Of a DNA stretch of 64,000 nt, positions 30,086 to 38,640 are shown in pieces. Under the pieces are notes generated by a model that was not told where the DNA came from, searched no databases, and saw only the letters and a program-made list of their open reading frames with translations. Source of the DNA: Lapidilactobacillus wuchangensis (GTDB lineage: Bacteria; Bacillota; Bacilli; Lactobacillales; Lactobacillaceae). The position numbers and the translations under genes are program-made. Location of the stretch: contig NZ_RHOU01000002.1 in assembly GCF_003946645.1 (NCBI RefSeq), forward strand, positions 90,488-154,487. The letters run 5' to 3'. Position 1 is the stretch's first letter. The number at the start of each line of letters is the position of its first letter.

Positions 30086-31825
30086 TTATTTAGTTTCGCG
30101 TTTCTTGATCCATAAACCACCAAGACCGAATAAAACTAAAAGTCCCATTGCTGTCCAAACACCGTGGGCATCTTTTTCATTCGTTTGTGGTAACGTCGTG
30201 GCGCTAGTCGTTGGCTTCTTAGCGGTTGTGTTGCTAGTGCTAGGCTTGGTAACTGGTTTAGGAGTCATTGGCTTAGAAGTAACTGGCTTTGTTGGTGCTG
30301 GTTCCTTAGGCTTAGTCACAGGTTTGGTTGGTTTAGTTGGCGGCGTCGGTTTTTCCTTTTCTTGATAGCGATTGACTAACGTGACTAAACCGTCCTTATC
30401 TGGGGTCTGGGGGCCAGTAGTGACATTGGTATAACCAGCTGGCACTTCTGCTTCAGCAACTGTATAAGTGATTTTATTACCTAAACTGTCAGTTGCAGGC
30501 AGATTCTCAAAGCTTGCCTGATAATTGTTCTCTGCATTAAGCGTTAAAGTTTGGTTAGTTGCGACACCGTTCTGATAAAGTACAGCCGTAATTGCTGGCG
30601 TCTTTAAGTCGGCGGGCAGATTTTCCCAAAGCTTCTTGACCATAATGCTAATTAGAGAAATTGGCTGGTTAGTGGCTGAAACCATGACGGGATCAGTGAC
30701 ACCAGCGACAATTGTAAAAGGTATTGGCGTGGCATCAAGCAAATAGCCTGCTGGTGCCTGCGTTTCAACAAAGTAATATTGGCCCGGCATTAAGTCGTTA
30801 ACCGTGATCTGACCTTTTTCGTTGGTCGTCAGGTTTTCTTGCACCGTTTTACCATTGGCATCAACAACTTTATAGTAAGCGCCGGCGATCGGTGCTTTGC
30901 TGGTCGTCGAAGTTTTCTCGAGAATTGCGGTGCCATTCGTCCCGGTCCCAGTACCGCCACCACCGAAATCAACATTGGCATTGACGGTATGGGTTTGGCC
31001 ATTAACTGTGATCGTGGCGTTGTTGCTATAAGTGTTCTGATTGTTAGTCGTTGCCGTATTGTAGTAAATATCCAAATAATCATTGACGTCGCCGACTTTA
31101 ATGGTCATCACATTTCCTTCAACAGTGACGTCGGGTGTGATTGAACCAATATAGACGCCATTTTGCAGGCGGTTAACGATCATTGAACCAGGAATATAGG
31201 TTTGTCCAGGTCCTAAGGTATCGGTAATCGTAACGTCTTTGAGATTTTTACCGGCAATATTTAAAGCAACGTTCCAGCGGATGACCCGCGCATTTTCAGC
31301 TCGGGAAACCACGGTACCTACTTTATTGATGACCCAGTTTTCATTACCAGTATTATTATTGTGAGTCCCATTAGCATAGAAGAAAAGTGTCCCGTGACGG
31401 TCAGCCGTGGCTTCAGTAAAGTAGTTATTAAACACAATGGTCCCGGTTTGACTACCAGCAGTAACCGTGGCTTCGCCTAGTTTGATCCCATACTCATCGA
31501 GAATGTCAAAAGTTGTCGTGGTTTTAACTTCAACATTATCAGGAATGGTAAAAGTAGTCGTATCGCCGTTGACAATTTGCACGCCATCGGGAATCGACCA
31601 ATTGTAAGACACTTTATAACCAGTATATAAATCTAGCTGCTGATTATTCGTGACTTCATTGCCGTCCTGATCATAAATCTTGGCATCACTGGCTGTTAGG
31701 CCGTTGACTTGGACTTCGGCCGCTTTCGCCGTTTGCCCGCCAAAAGACCAAATTGCTAGGATGGTAATTGCCAGTGACATGAGCACCACAAAAATTGAAT
31801 TTGACCCTTTTTTGTATATTTTCAT
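30086..31825 (-). CDS. LPXTG-type surface adhesin with SpaA-like and Cna-B domains
   Basis: 579 residues. The signal peptide (about 1-36, MKIYKKGSNSIFVVLMSLAI then FGGQTAKAAE) is followed by a Cna/SdrG-like adhesive region (about 37-290, VSYNWSIPDGVQIVNGD resembles the two other adhesins), a SpaA-type domain (about 297-385, TTNEKGQITVNDLMPGQYYF and ETQAPAGYLLDATP), and a Cna-B domain (about 393-490, VKKLWENLPADLKTP). A Pro/Thr/Lys-rich wall-spanning stretch precedes LPQTNEKDA (about 545), a membrane helix and the tail KKRETK. LPQTNE fits the lactobacillar LPQTxE sorting rule. Isopeptide bonds are expected in both C-terminal domains. AGGAGG precedes the ATG. It could be a pilin-like or stand-alone adhesin; no sortase gene is nearby. 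Confidence 0.92.
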   Translation of the reverse strand: MKIYKKGSNSIFVVLMSLAITILAIWSFGGQTAKAAEVQVNGLTASDAKIYDQDGNEVTNNQQLDLYTGYKVSYNWSIPDGVQIVNGDTTTFTIPDNVEVKTTTTFDILDEYGIKLGEATVTAGSQTGTIVFNNYFTEATADRHGTLFFYANGTHNNNTGNENWVINKVGTVVSRAENARVIRWNVALNIAGKNLKDVTITDTLGPGQTYIPGSMIVNRLQNGVYIGSITPDVTVEGNVMTIKVGDVNDYLDIYYNTATTNNQNTYSNNATITVNGQTHTVNANVDFGGGGTGTGTNGTAILEKTSTTSKAPIAGAYYKVVDANGKTVQENLTTNEKGQITVNDLMPGQYYFVETQAPAGYLLDATPIPFTIVAGVTDPVMVSATNQPISLISIMVKKLWENLPADLKTPAITAVLYQNGVATNQTLTLNAENNYQASFENLPATDSLGNKITYTVAEAEVPAGYTNVTTGPQTPDKDGLVTLVNRYQEKEKPTPPTKPTKPVTKPKEPAPTKPVTSKPMTPKPVTKPSTSNTTAKKPTTSATTLPQTNEKDAHGVWTAMGLLVLFGLGGLWIKKRETK

Positions 31826-31962
31826 TTTTGTACCCTCCTAATATTTTATAAGAGGATTATAGCACCACCAACTGATTAAAGGCGATTATTTTATATTAAA
31901 TTTTCATAATGTCTAGACACTTTTTATATTTTAATGCATAAAACTTTATCAAATGATAATTT

Positions 31963-31992
31963 TTGAATTACACTAGACAAGTACGGTAAAAT
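31963..31992 (+). promoter_or_regulatory. Promoter of the aldo/keto reductase operon
   Basis: TTGAAT (31963-31968), an 18-base spacer and TAAAAT (31987-31992), ending 20 bases before the start codon. Confidence 0.6.
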
Positions 31993-32012
31993 AAATTCAG
32001 AAGGTGAAAAAA

Positions 32013-32843
32013 ATGGAAAATTATCGATTACGTGATGGTTTACAGCTGCCTAAAATCGGCTTTGGCACTTACCAGCTCAACGGAAATGTTGGTGTCAATG
32101 CCATGACGGCTGCTTTAAATAATGGTTATCGTTTATTAGATACAGCCTATAATTATGAAAACGAAGGTGCGGTTGGCGCGGCGTTGCGTCGCAGTGGTCT
32201 GAATCGTCAAGAAATTTTAGTAACTTCAAAATTACCTGGTCGTTATTATCAGACCGATGATGCGATTAAGACAATTCAAGAATCTTTGTATCGAACAGGC
32301 TTAGATTATTTTGACCTTTATTTATTGCATTGGCCTAATCCCAAGCAGGATCAATATGTTGAAGCTTGGCAAGCCTTGATTACTGCTAAGAAGTTTGGCT
32401 TGATTCGCTCAATTGGGGTTTGCAATTTCTTGCCAGAACATTTGGCGCGGCTGGCCCAAGAAACCAGCGAAAGTCCGGTGATCAACCAAATTGAGTTACA
32501 TCCATATTTTAATCAGCAATCTCAACGAGATTATGACCAGGCCCATGATATTTTGACTGAAGATTGGAGTCCATTAGGTCGGGCCAGCGTGATGTTAAAG
32601 GATCCTGTGCTGCAGCAATTAGCGGCGAAGTATCAGCGGAATGTTGGTCAACTTATTTTGCGCTGGGAGTTGCAACTAGGGACCTTACCAATTCCCAAAT
32701 CAGCCACACCTAGTCGGCAACGTGGTAATTTAGACGTTTTTGACTTTGAAATTGATGCGGCTGACATGGCGACGATTACCACTTTAAATCGTGCCGATGG
32801 TCGGACCACTCAACAAGATCCGGCCACGTATGAAGAATTTTAA
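32013..32843 (+). CDS. Aldo/keto reductase
   Basis: About 276 residues from the ATG at 32013 with AAGGTG 6 bases upstream; a GTG at 32004 overlaps the site. It is a NADPH-dependent (beta/alpha)8 reductase of the AKR5 type common in lactic acid bacteria (2,5-diketogluconate reductase-like). The tetrad is visible: Asp and Tyr in LLDTAYNYENEGAVGAAL, Lys in LVTSKLPG, and His in LYLLHWPNP. The cofactor end is LPIPKSATPSRQRGNL. QIELHPYFNQ is typical. It acts on aldehydes or ketones of unknown identity. The TMEM175 gene follows 27 bases later and is probably cotranscribed. Confidence 0.95.
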   Translation: MENYRLRDGLQLPKIGFGTYQLNGNVGVNAMTAALNNGYRLLDTAYNYENEGAVGAALRRSGLNRQEILVTSKLPGRYYQTDDAIKTIQESLYRTGLDYFDLYLLHWPNPKQDQYVEAWQALITAKKFGLIRSIGVCNFLPEHLARLAQETSESPVINQIELHPYFNQQSQRDYDQAHDILTEDWSPLGRASVMLKDPVLQQLAAKYQRNVGQLILRWELQLGTLPIPKSATPSRQRGNLDVFDFEIDAADMATITTLNRADGRTTQQDPATYEEF

Positions 32844-32870
32844 GATTGATTTTAGGAGTTTGATTGCCTC

Positions 32871-33491
32871 ATGAAAACAGAACGATTACAGGCCTTTAGT
32901 GATGGTATCTTTGCAATTTTGATTACGATTTTAGTCTTGGAATTTAAACTGCCATCCTATCCCCGCGGCCAATTGCGCCAAGCCGTTTGGCAACAGGGAC
33001 CGTTGTTCTTCTCGTACTGTCTAACCTATGTTTATATTGGCGTTTTATGGTTATTTCATCATGATTTATTTAGTCAAATTAAACAGACGTCAGCCAGGCT
33101 AAATGTGATGAATTTAGTTGGCCTCTTTCTAGTTACGCTGATGAATTATAGTATGACGTTAATGGCTGCCAGCATTCAGTCAGGCGGTCCTGCTGACATG
33201 CGTTTTGCTTTTGGTACTTACGATTTGTTGGCGTTTTTAATTTCAGGTTCGTATTTGTGGTTTTATCGTTATCTTTGGCATCATCATGAATTGCTGCAAT
33301 CTAATTGCACGCTGATTAAACATAATTTGCGAACGATTTCGAAATATCCCACGATCAGTATGGGTTTGTATGCTTTAGCCTTACTATTCAATTACTTCAA
33401 TGTTTATTTAGGCTTAATTTTATTAGTGATCGGCATTATCTTTCATGGTATTTCCTATTATCGAACTGCTCGCGTGCAGGAACAGAGTTAA
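32871..33491 (+). CDS. TMEM175 (DUF1211) family potassium channel-like membrane protein
   Basis: 206 residues with six membrane helices. The first helix has the family signature RLQAFSDGIFAILITILVLE, where the FSDG motif lies at the N-terminal end of the pore helix. Bacterial TMEM175 proteins form tetrameric potassium-permeable channels. The second motif, YIGVLWLFHHDLFSQI, is also typical. It sits 27 bases after the aldo/keto reductase gene, sharing its promoter, and is closed by a strong terminator. A link between the two functions is not obvious; they may simply be cotranscribed. Start ATG with TAGGAG upstream. Confidence 0.9.
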   Translation: MKTERLQAFSDGIFAILITILVLEFKLPSYPRGQLRQAVWQQGPLFFSYCLTYVYIGVLWLFHHDLFSQIKQTSARLNVMNLVGLFLVTLMNYSMTLMAASIQSGGPADMRFAFGTYDLLAFLISGSYLWFYRYLWHHHELLQSNCTLIKHNLRTISKYPTISMGLYALALLFNYFNVYLGLILLVIGIIFHGISYYRTARVQEQS

Positions 33492-33509
33492 CCACAACCA
33501 ATTGGTTGT

Positions 33510-33560
33510 AAAAAGCAGCCGTCGTTGACAAGTAAGTTTGTCAACAACGGCTGCTTTTTA
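33510..33560. terminator. Bidirectional terminator between TMEM175 and GH31 genes
   Basis: AAAAAGCAGCCGTCGTTGACA pairs with TGTCAACAACGGCTGCTTTTTA; T-runs are present on both strands. Confidence 0.88.
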
Positions 33561-33634
33561 TTTTGCTAATTAGTTTGGCGCTTCAATTAGCAGTCACTAC
33601 TAATGATTAGTAGGCGATTTTTCCGTCAGGATAA

Positions 33635-35635
33635 TTAGTTAACTTTTTTGAAAACTGGGATAACTTCAAGTGGTGCGGCAGCGACAACTGTTTGTTGGCC
33701 GTCATATTGCTTGCCGTCGTTAACGTTTTCCCAACGACCAGCAGGTAAGTAAACATCACGTTCAGTTTCGCCGGCATGGAGCACTGGTGCAACAAGATAT
33801 TCAGAACCGAACATATATTGATCTTGTAATTCCCAAGCATGAGGATCATCAGGAAATTCGTAGAACATTGTCCGTAATAGTGGTGCCCCAGTAGCGCTAG
33901 CTTCTTTGAATAATGTTTCGATATATGGCTTAAGATCTTCACGAATCTTCAATTGATCTTTCATGATCTTGAAGGCATCATCGCCGTAACTCCATAATTC
34001 ATTAGCATGGCCAGTGTAAAGACTGCCACCACCATGATCGGAATCAGATAATGATGGAATATCATGAGGACCACGATCGCCGTGCATTCGTAAGAATGGG
34101 GTGTAAACCGCAAATTCGAACCAACGCAATAATAATTCTTTGAAACCAGGGTCGTTAATATCGTCAGTCATAAAGCCGCCAATATCAGTTGTCCACCAAG
34201 GAATACCAGCCAAGCCCATGTTCAAACCAGCTGATAATTGATCTTCAAGGGCTTCGAAAGTACTTGGCACATCACCAGACCAAATTAGGGTACTGTATTT
34301 TTGACTGCCAGCCCAACCAGAACGAACTAAGTGCAACCGTTTCTTGTCAGGATCAGCAGCATTCATGCCGTCTTCGAAAGCCTTAACATAAAGTTGTGGG
34401 TAAATGTTAGAAACTTCTAAGGCTGGTCCGAGGTAGTAACGATAGTTGTCGTAATCGTAGACAGCGAAGTCAGGTTCAGCATTATCCAACCAGAACATAT
34501 CAATCCCATAGTCATAATAGTTCTTCTTGCACTTGTCCCAAATAAATTGACGCGCAGCTGGGTTAGTACAGTCGATTTCCAAGCAATCGCCTTGGAAGTC
34601 ATAAGTTTGAATTGAGCCCCGTTCAGTCCGAATCAAATAGCCTTTTTCAAACATTTCGTTGAAGTTTTCGCTCTTGCGGTCAACTGATGGCCAAACAGAA
34701 ACAACAACTTTTGTACCCATGGCATGTAATTCATCACACATTGCCTTTGGATCTGGCCAGTAATCTTTGTCGAAATGCCAGTCACCTTGACGAGTCCAGT
34801 GGAAGAAGTCAATGACCATGATGTCTAACGGAATACCCAATTCTTTGTAATGACGGGCAACGCTGAGTACTTCGTCTTGTGTCCGGTAACGTAATTTCGA
34901 TTGCCATAAACCAAGGAGGTTATCAGGTAATTCAGGTGCACGACCAGTAACGGCAGTGTAATTCTCAACGATTTGCGCTGGCTTGTCAGCAACCGTGATC
35001 CAGTAATCCATTTGCTTCGTTGCATCGGCATGCCATTCAGTCATGTTCTTACCGAAGTTCACTTTACCAATGCCAGGGTGATTCCATAAGAAGCCATAGC
35101 CTAAGCTAGAAACAGCGAAAGGAATTGAAACTTGTGAGTTACGTTGTGCCATTTCCAAAGTACAACCTTTAAGGTCAAGATACTTTTGTTGGTATTGGCC
35201 CATCCCGAAAATCTTTTCACCGTCATTTGGATCAAAGCGAACCGTTAAACCATAGTCGCCACCAACGATTGGTTGCCAGTCACGGCCAATGATCTTCAAG
35301 CAGCGGCTTTCGTTACTTTCAGTCCCAAAGTATGAGCGGAAATATTCCCGTAAGATTAATTTGCCATCACGGAAGAATGATAAAACACAAGCAGCATTGA
35401 TTGTTGCTTTTAAGCGACCATTGCTGATTTCGGCAGTGCCGTTAGCTTCATTGACGTTGATGTCAGCTTCGCGTTGAGCAGCAGGAACAGCTTCGCTTAA
35501 AGCCCAATCATCTTTAGTGAAGTCAGGATATTCAGTGGCCCGAATTCTTAAAGAATCTTGGCCCCAAGCTTCAATCCGTAAAGTTTCGTTTTGATGGCCA
35601 ATTAATAAAGCGCCATCTTTAATTGTATATTGCAT
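33635..35635 (-). CDS. Glycoside hydrolase family 31 (alpha-xylosidase or alpha-glucosidase type)
   Basis: 666 residues from the ATG at 35635 (AGGAGGTT upstream). No signal peptide, so it acts in the cytoplasm. The order is N-terminal beta-sandwich (about 1-240), a (beta/alpha)8 barrel and a C-terminal beta domain. Barrel landmarks: LGLWQSKLRYRTQDEVLSVA, LDIMVIDFFHWTRQGDW, WPDPKAMCDELHAMGTKVVV, the nucleophile region FWLDNAEPDF and the acid/base WSGDVPSTFEALEDQLSAG. GLAGIPWWTTDIGGF and RMHGDR follow. Such enzymes release xylose or glucose from short oligosaccharides that have been imported. It is divergent from an AraC regulator and preceded by a candidate cre site and a long leader hairpin. 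The exact linkage specificity cannot be told. Confidence 0.93.
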   Translation of the reverse strand: MQYTIKDGALLIGHQNETLRIEAWGQDSLRIRATEYPDFTKDDWALSEAVPAAQREADINVNEANGTAEISNGRLKATINAACVLSFFRDGKLILREYFRSYFGTESNESRCLKIIGRDWQPIVGGDYGLTVRFDPNDGEKIFGMGQYQQKYLDLKGCTLEMAQRNSQVSIPFAVSSLGYGFLWNHPGIGKVNFGKNMTEWHADATKQMDYWITVADKPAQIVENYTAVTGRAPELPDNLLGLWQSKLRYRTQDEVLSVARHYKELGIPLDIMVIDFFHWTRQGDWHFDKDYWPDPKAMCDELHAMGTKVVVSVWPSVDRKSENFNEMFEKGYLIRTERGSIQTYDFQGDCLEIDCTNPAARQFIWDKCKKNYYDYGIDMFWLDNAEPDFAVYDYDNYRYYLGPALEVSNIYPQLYVKAFEDGMNAADPDKKRLHLVRSGWAGSQKYSTLIWSGDVPSTFEALEDQLSAGLNMGLAGIPWWTTDIGGFMTDDINDPGFKELLLRWFEFAVYTPFLRMHGDRGPHDIPSLSDSDHGGGSLYTGHANELWSYGDDAFKIMKDQLKIREDLKPYIETLFKEASATGAPLLRTMFYEFPDDPHAWELQDQYMFGSEYLVAPVLHAGETERDVYLPAGRWENVNDGKQYDGQQTVVAAAPLEVIPVFKKVN

Positions 35636-35644
35636 TAGGTAACC

Positions 35645-35764
35645 TCCTAAAAAATAGAGTGTGAGGAGAGATGGGCAGACTGTGTAGCGTAATTTCAATT
35701 ATTTGCTTGAATACTGTCAGCAAATAATTAAATTAGGCCTAGCAGTCTATCTCTCTGAACACGT
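35645..35764 (-). promoter_or_regulatory. Long leader hairpin with U-tract abutting the GH31 ribosome binding site
   Basis: On the minus strand GTGTTCAGAGAGATAGACTG (35764-35745) pairs, with small bulges, with CAGTCTGCCCATCTCTCC and CACAC (down to 35659); inside, TTATTTGCTGA pairs with TCAAGCAAATAA around a 5-base loop. TCTATTTTTT follows at once and runs into AGGAGG. Nothing on this strand upstream needs a terminator, so it is probably a regulatory element of the GH31 mRNA. Confidence 0.65.
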
Positions 35765-35809
35765 TTCAATATCAGGATAACACAATGATGCTCCTGATTG
35801 CGTTTATGG

Positions 35810-35823
35810 CGAAAACGCTTATA
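35810..35823 (+). promoter_or_regulatory. Candidate catabolite-responsive element between GH31 and AraC genes
   Basis: CGAAAACGCTTATA matches TGNAANCGNTNNCA at all but two constrained positions. A second weaker match (TTGAAACGTGTTCA, minus strand) lies at 35756-35769. A TATAAT at about 35838 probably serves the AraC gene. Confidence 0.5.
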
Positions 35824-35907
35824 CTGCTAATATAGTGATATAATCAGAAAATGGCTTTAATAAAATTGCTGATTACTAACACAATATTGTCTAAATGGTG
35901 AATTAAA

Positions 35908-36777
35908 ATGAATCAAGCTCAATTAAAAGAATTAGAACCTCATGGCAGCGCGTTATTCCCATTACGGGTTCACGAATTTATTTCCGATCCAACTTTATCA
36001 GAGCGGGTGGCCATGCATTGGCACCCTGAATGTGAGTTGTTGGTAGTCACTGTCGGTCAGGCGTCGCTACATCTTAACGGGGCGACTTATGCGCTGCAAC
36101 AAGGAGATATTGCGATTATTCAACCTGACCAGCTACATGGGATGACGGCAGATGTTGGTCAACCATTTGGTTTTTTCGCGGTGGTTTTCGATCCGATCTT
36201 CCTGCAGTCAGCCGTACCAGATCGCATTCAACAAGAATATTTAAATGAACCACTCCAAGTTGCCACGGTTTTGCCCACTAACAATAAATTGACAACGCAA
36301 CTTTATCATGAGCTGCTCAATATTCGGGCCCTATACTATCAGCAGGCGGCTGCGTATACTTTGGAAATTAAAGGTCATTTATTTTTGGCTTGGGCCGATT
36401 TAGTGCAACTTGCCACGGCTAATCAAGTTAAGCAAATTACTGGTGGCGTGGCGGTAACTGAAACGAAGGCGGTGATTGCTTATATTCAGAAACACTATAG
36501 TCAGCCATTGACGCTAACTATTCTGGCAATCCACTTTAATTTAAGTAAGAGCCATTTGTGCCGTCTTTTTAAAAAAACCACGAAAATGTCGTTAACGGAT
36601 TATATTAACGCGACTCGCATCAACCAAAGTACGGCGCTATTACAAGATTCTGAGGTGGCAATTGGCACGATTGCTGGCTTGGTCGGCTTTAATAATATTT
36701 CTTATTTCAACAAATTATTTCAGCGACGGATGCATTTAACACCATCGGAATATCGCCAAACATTTATTCAAAAATAA
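35908..36777 (+). CDS. AraC family regulator with cupin sensor, probable regulator of GH31
   Basis: 289 residues. The N-terminal cupin-type ligand domain (about 20-130) has HWHPECELLVVTVGQASLHL and GDIAIIQPDQLHGM. The C-terminal pair of helix-turn-helix motifs (about 190-288) shows LTLTILAIHFNLSKSHLCRL and the AraC signature IGTIAGLVGFNNISYFNKLF ending FQRRMHLTPSEYRQ. It is divergent from the GH31 gene with 272 bases between start codons, so it most likely activates that gene in response to a sugar bound by the cupin domain, with CcpA as a second level. The ribosome binding site is weak (GGTGA). Not linked to any transporter in the window. Confidence 0.92.
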   Translation: MNQAQLKELEPHGSALFPLRVHEFISDPTLSERVAMHWHPECELLVVTVGQASLHLNGATYALQQGDIAIIQPDQLHGMTADVGQPFGFFAVVFDPIFLQSAVPDRIQQEYLNEPLQVATVLPTNNKLTTQLYHELLNIRALYYQQAAAYTLEIKGHLFLAWADLVQLATANQVKQITGGVAVTETKAVIAYIQKHYSQPLTLTILAIHFNLSKSHLCRLFKKTTKMSLTDYINATRINQSTALLQDSEVAIGTIAGLVGFNNISYFNKLFQRRMHLTPSEYRQTFIQK

Positions 36778-36969
36778 AATCATTTTAGTGTTAAAATCAT
36801 GGTAAAATTGGGACAATTAAGTTGATGCTAAAGACCGGTATTGGACTGGTTATGGTGGTCATCCAATGAATGCTGCTTATTAATTTGTGGTGAGCAACAA
36901 CTGCTTTTTTATGCTTTGATTGAGGATTAAATTGATTATTTTATTGCACGCGTTTAATTGAGGAAGATT

Positions 36970-37620
36970 ATGACAAATCGTTATCGTAGTGTTTTTGATA
37001 TTATTGGTCCGATTATGATTGGACCGTCGAGCTCACATACTGCCGGGGCGGTGGCAATTGGTCATGTGGCCAATCGTTTATTCCACGCACCGATTAAAGA
37101 AGTTGTGGTGCGCTATTTTGAATCTTTTGCCCAAACTCATCGTGGCCATGGGACTGATTACGCCATTATTAGTGGGGTGCTAGGTTTTGATCCTGCTGAT
37201 CGGCGAGTACCCTTAGCGGTTGATTTGGCTCGACGTCAAGGCCTTAAAATCACATTCATCGAGGATCAAGGCTTGAGTCCAATTGGTCATCCCAACACGG
37301 CGGCAGTGACGCTGATCAATGCGGAGAAAGAAATTACGGTTTGGGGTTGTTCAGTTGGTGGCGGCACGATTGAAATCCGCAAGGTCGACTTAAATGGTTT
37401 GATTTTTACGCCGCAAGGACCACTGCCAATTTTATTTGTTGAAGCCAACCAGCCAATTGGCGCCGCCCTCGACCAATTATTCGGAGAAAATTATCGCCGT
37501 CCACGGGTGACCCATCAGCTTGCTGATCACTATATTTATCAACTTGATTTGTTGGATCGACCTTTTCCCGAGCAGATTGACCAGGCGCGGGGAATGAGCC
37601 AGGATTTAACTTTGCTATGA
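36970..37620 (+). CDS. sdaAB: L-serine ammonia-lyase, iron-sulfur-dependent, beta subunit
   Basis: About 216 residues from the ATG at 36970 (AGGAAG upstream). With the alpha subunit it splits L-serine into pyruvate and ammonia in the cytoplasm. The start FDIIGPIMIGPSSSHTAGAVAIG is the beta-subunit signature, and ESFAQTHRGHGTDYAIISGV and GHPNTAAV follow. The Bacillus-type beta subunit usually also carries an ACT domain of about 70 residues at the C-terminus; here the sequence ends shortly after the catalytic beta region, with DHYIYQLDLLDRPF, so the ACT domain seems absent, as in other lactobacillar forms. The alpha gene follows after 30 bases. Confidence 0.94.
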   Translation: MTNRYRSVFDIIGPIMIGPSSSHTAGAVAIGHVANRLFHAPIKEVVVRYFESFAQTHRGHGTDYAIISGVLGFDPADRRVPLAVDLARRQGLKITFIEDQGLSPIGHPNTAAVTLINAEKEITVWGCSVGGGTIEIRKVDLNGLIFTPQGPLPILFVEANQPIGAALDQLFGENYRRPRVTHQLADHYIYQLDLLDRPFPEQIDQARGMSQDLTLL

Positions 37621-37650
37621 ATTCGAAACAAATATCGTGAGGATAAAACT

Positions 37651-38574
37651 ATGTATGAAACGATTGCCGATTTAGTCACCACCGCAACGGCACAGCATCA
37701 ACCAATTTCAGAATTAATTATTGCTCAGGAAATCAAACTAAGTCATAGTAGCCGTGAGATTATTTGGGCGACCATGGGGAAAAATCTCGACGTGATGATT
37801 GCGGCTGCTAAAAAGGGCAGCTCAGGTCAAGGCGTTCAATCAGCAACTGGCCTTACCGGACGTGAAGCAGTGCTAATGGCTAAATATCGGGCTGCCGGTA
37901 AAACGTTATCTGGCGACACCATGCTTCGGGCCGTTGAAACGGCAATTGCGACTAACGAAGTCAATGCGTCGATGGGAATTATTTGTGCCACACCAACGGC
38001 TGGTTCTGCAGGGACATTACCTGGCGTGCTCAGTGTATTGACAGAGCGGCTTGATTTAACGCGTAATCAACAAATTCAGTTTTTGTTTTGTGCGTCGGCT
38101 TTTGGGATGATCGTTGCCAATCACGCCATGATTGCTGGCGCCACTGGTGGTTGTCAAGCTGAAGTCGGTAGTGCTTCAGCAATGGGCGCCGCGGCGGCAG
38201 TTGAGGTTGCTGGCGGTACGCCGCAACAATGTGCGGAAGCTTTCGCCATGGCAATGTCGAATTTGCTCGGTTTAGTTTGCGATCCAGTTGCGGGCTTGGT
38301 GGAAATACCTTGCATTAAACGCAACGTGGTCGGCTCAGTTAACGCCTTAACTTGCGCTGATATGGCACTGGCTGGCTTGACCAACAAAATTCCTGCTGAC
38401 GAAGTGATCAGCGCCATGAAACGAATCGGTCAGGATTTGCCGACCTCTTTACGAGAAACTGGTCTTGGCGGCCTAGCAGCAACACCCACTGGTATTGAAA
38501 TGAAAATGAAAATTTTCGGCGAAGATGTTAGCATTCACGCGGAAGAGGGTCCAGATGAAGGCCGGGAGAATTAA
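37651..38574 (+). CDS. sdaAA: L-serine ammonia-lyase, iron-sulfur-dependent, alpha subunit
   Basis: 307 residues, preceded by GAGGATA. It binds the 4Fe-4S cluster used for serine dehydration. Landmarks: GSSGQGVQSATGLTGREAVL, MGIICATPTAGSAGTLPGVL with one cluster-type Cys, AGATGGCQAEVGSASAMGAA, LVCDPVAGLVEIPCIKRN with the other conserved cysteines, and LPTSLRETGLGGLAATPTG at the end. It forms an operon with the beta subunit and is closed by a terminator shared with the convergent lipoprotein gene. The reaction supplies pyruvate for energy and removes serine. Assignment secure. Confidence 0.96.
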   Translation: MYETIADLVTTATAQHQPISELIIAQEIKLSHSSREIIWATMGKNLDVMIAAAKKGSSGQGVQSATGLTGREAVLMAKYRAAGKTLSGDTMLRAVETAIATNEVNASMGIICATPTAGSAGTLPGVLSVLTERLDLTRNQQIQFLFCASAFGMIVANHAMIAGATGGCQAEVGSASAMGAAAAVEVAGGTPQQCAEAFAMAMSNLLGLVCDPVAGLVEIPCIKRNVVGSVNALTCADMALAGLTNKIPADEVISAMKRIGQDLPTSLRETGLGGLAATPTGIEMKMKIFGEDVSIHAEEGPDEGREN

Positions 38575-38617
38575 AAAAAGACCGTATTCCAATTGATTCT
38601 GGAAATACGGTCTTTTT
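38573..38617. terminator. Bidirectional terminator between sdaAA and the lipoprotein gene
   Basis: AAAAAGACCGTATTCCA and TGGAAATACGGTCTTTTT arms with T-runs on both strands. Confidence 0.88.
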
Positions 38618-38640
38618 ACATTCAATTTGGTCGTAAAATT

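Noticed and set aside
30839-31144. Plus-strand frames opposite the third adhesin gene
   Set aside because: They are antisense to SpaA/Cna-B coding sequence with no start signals.
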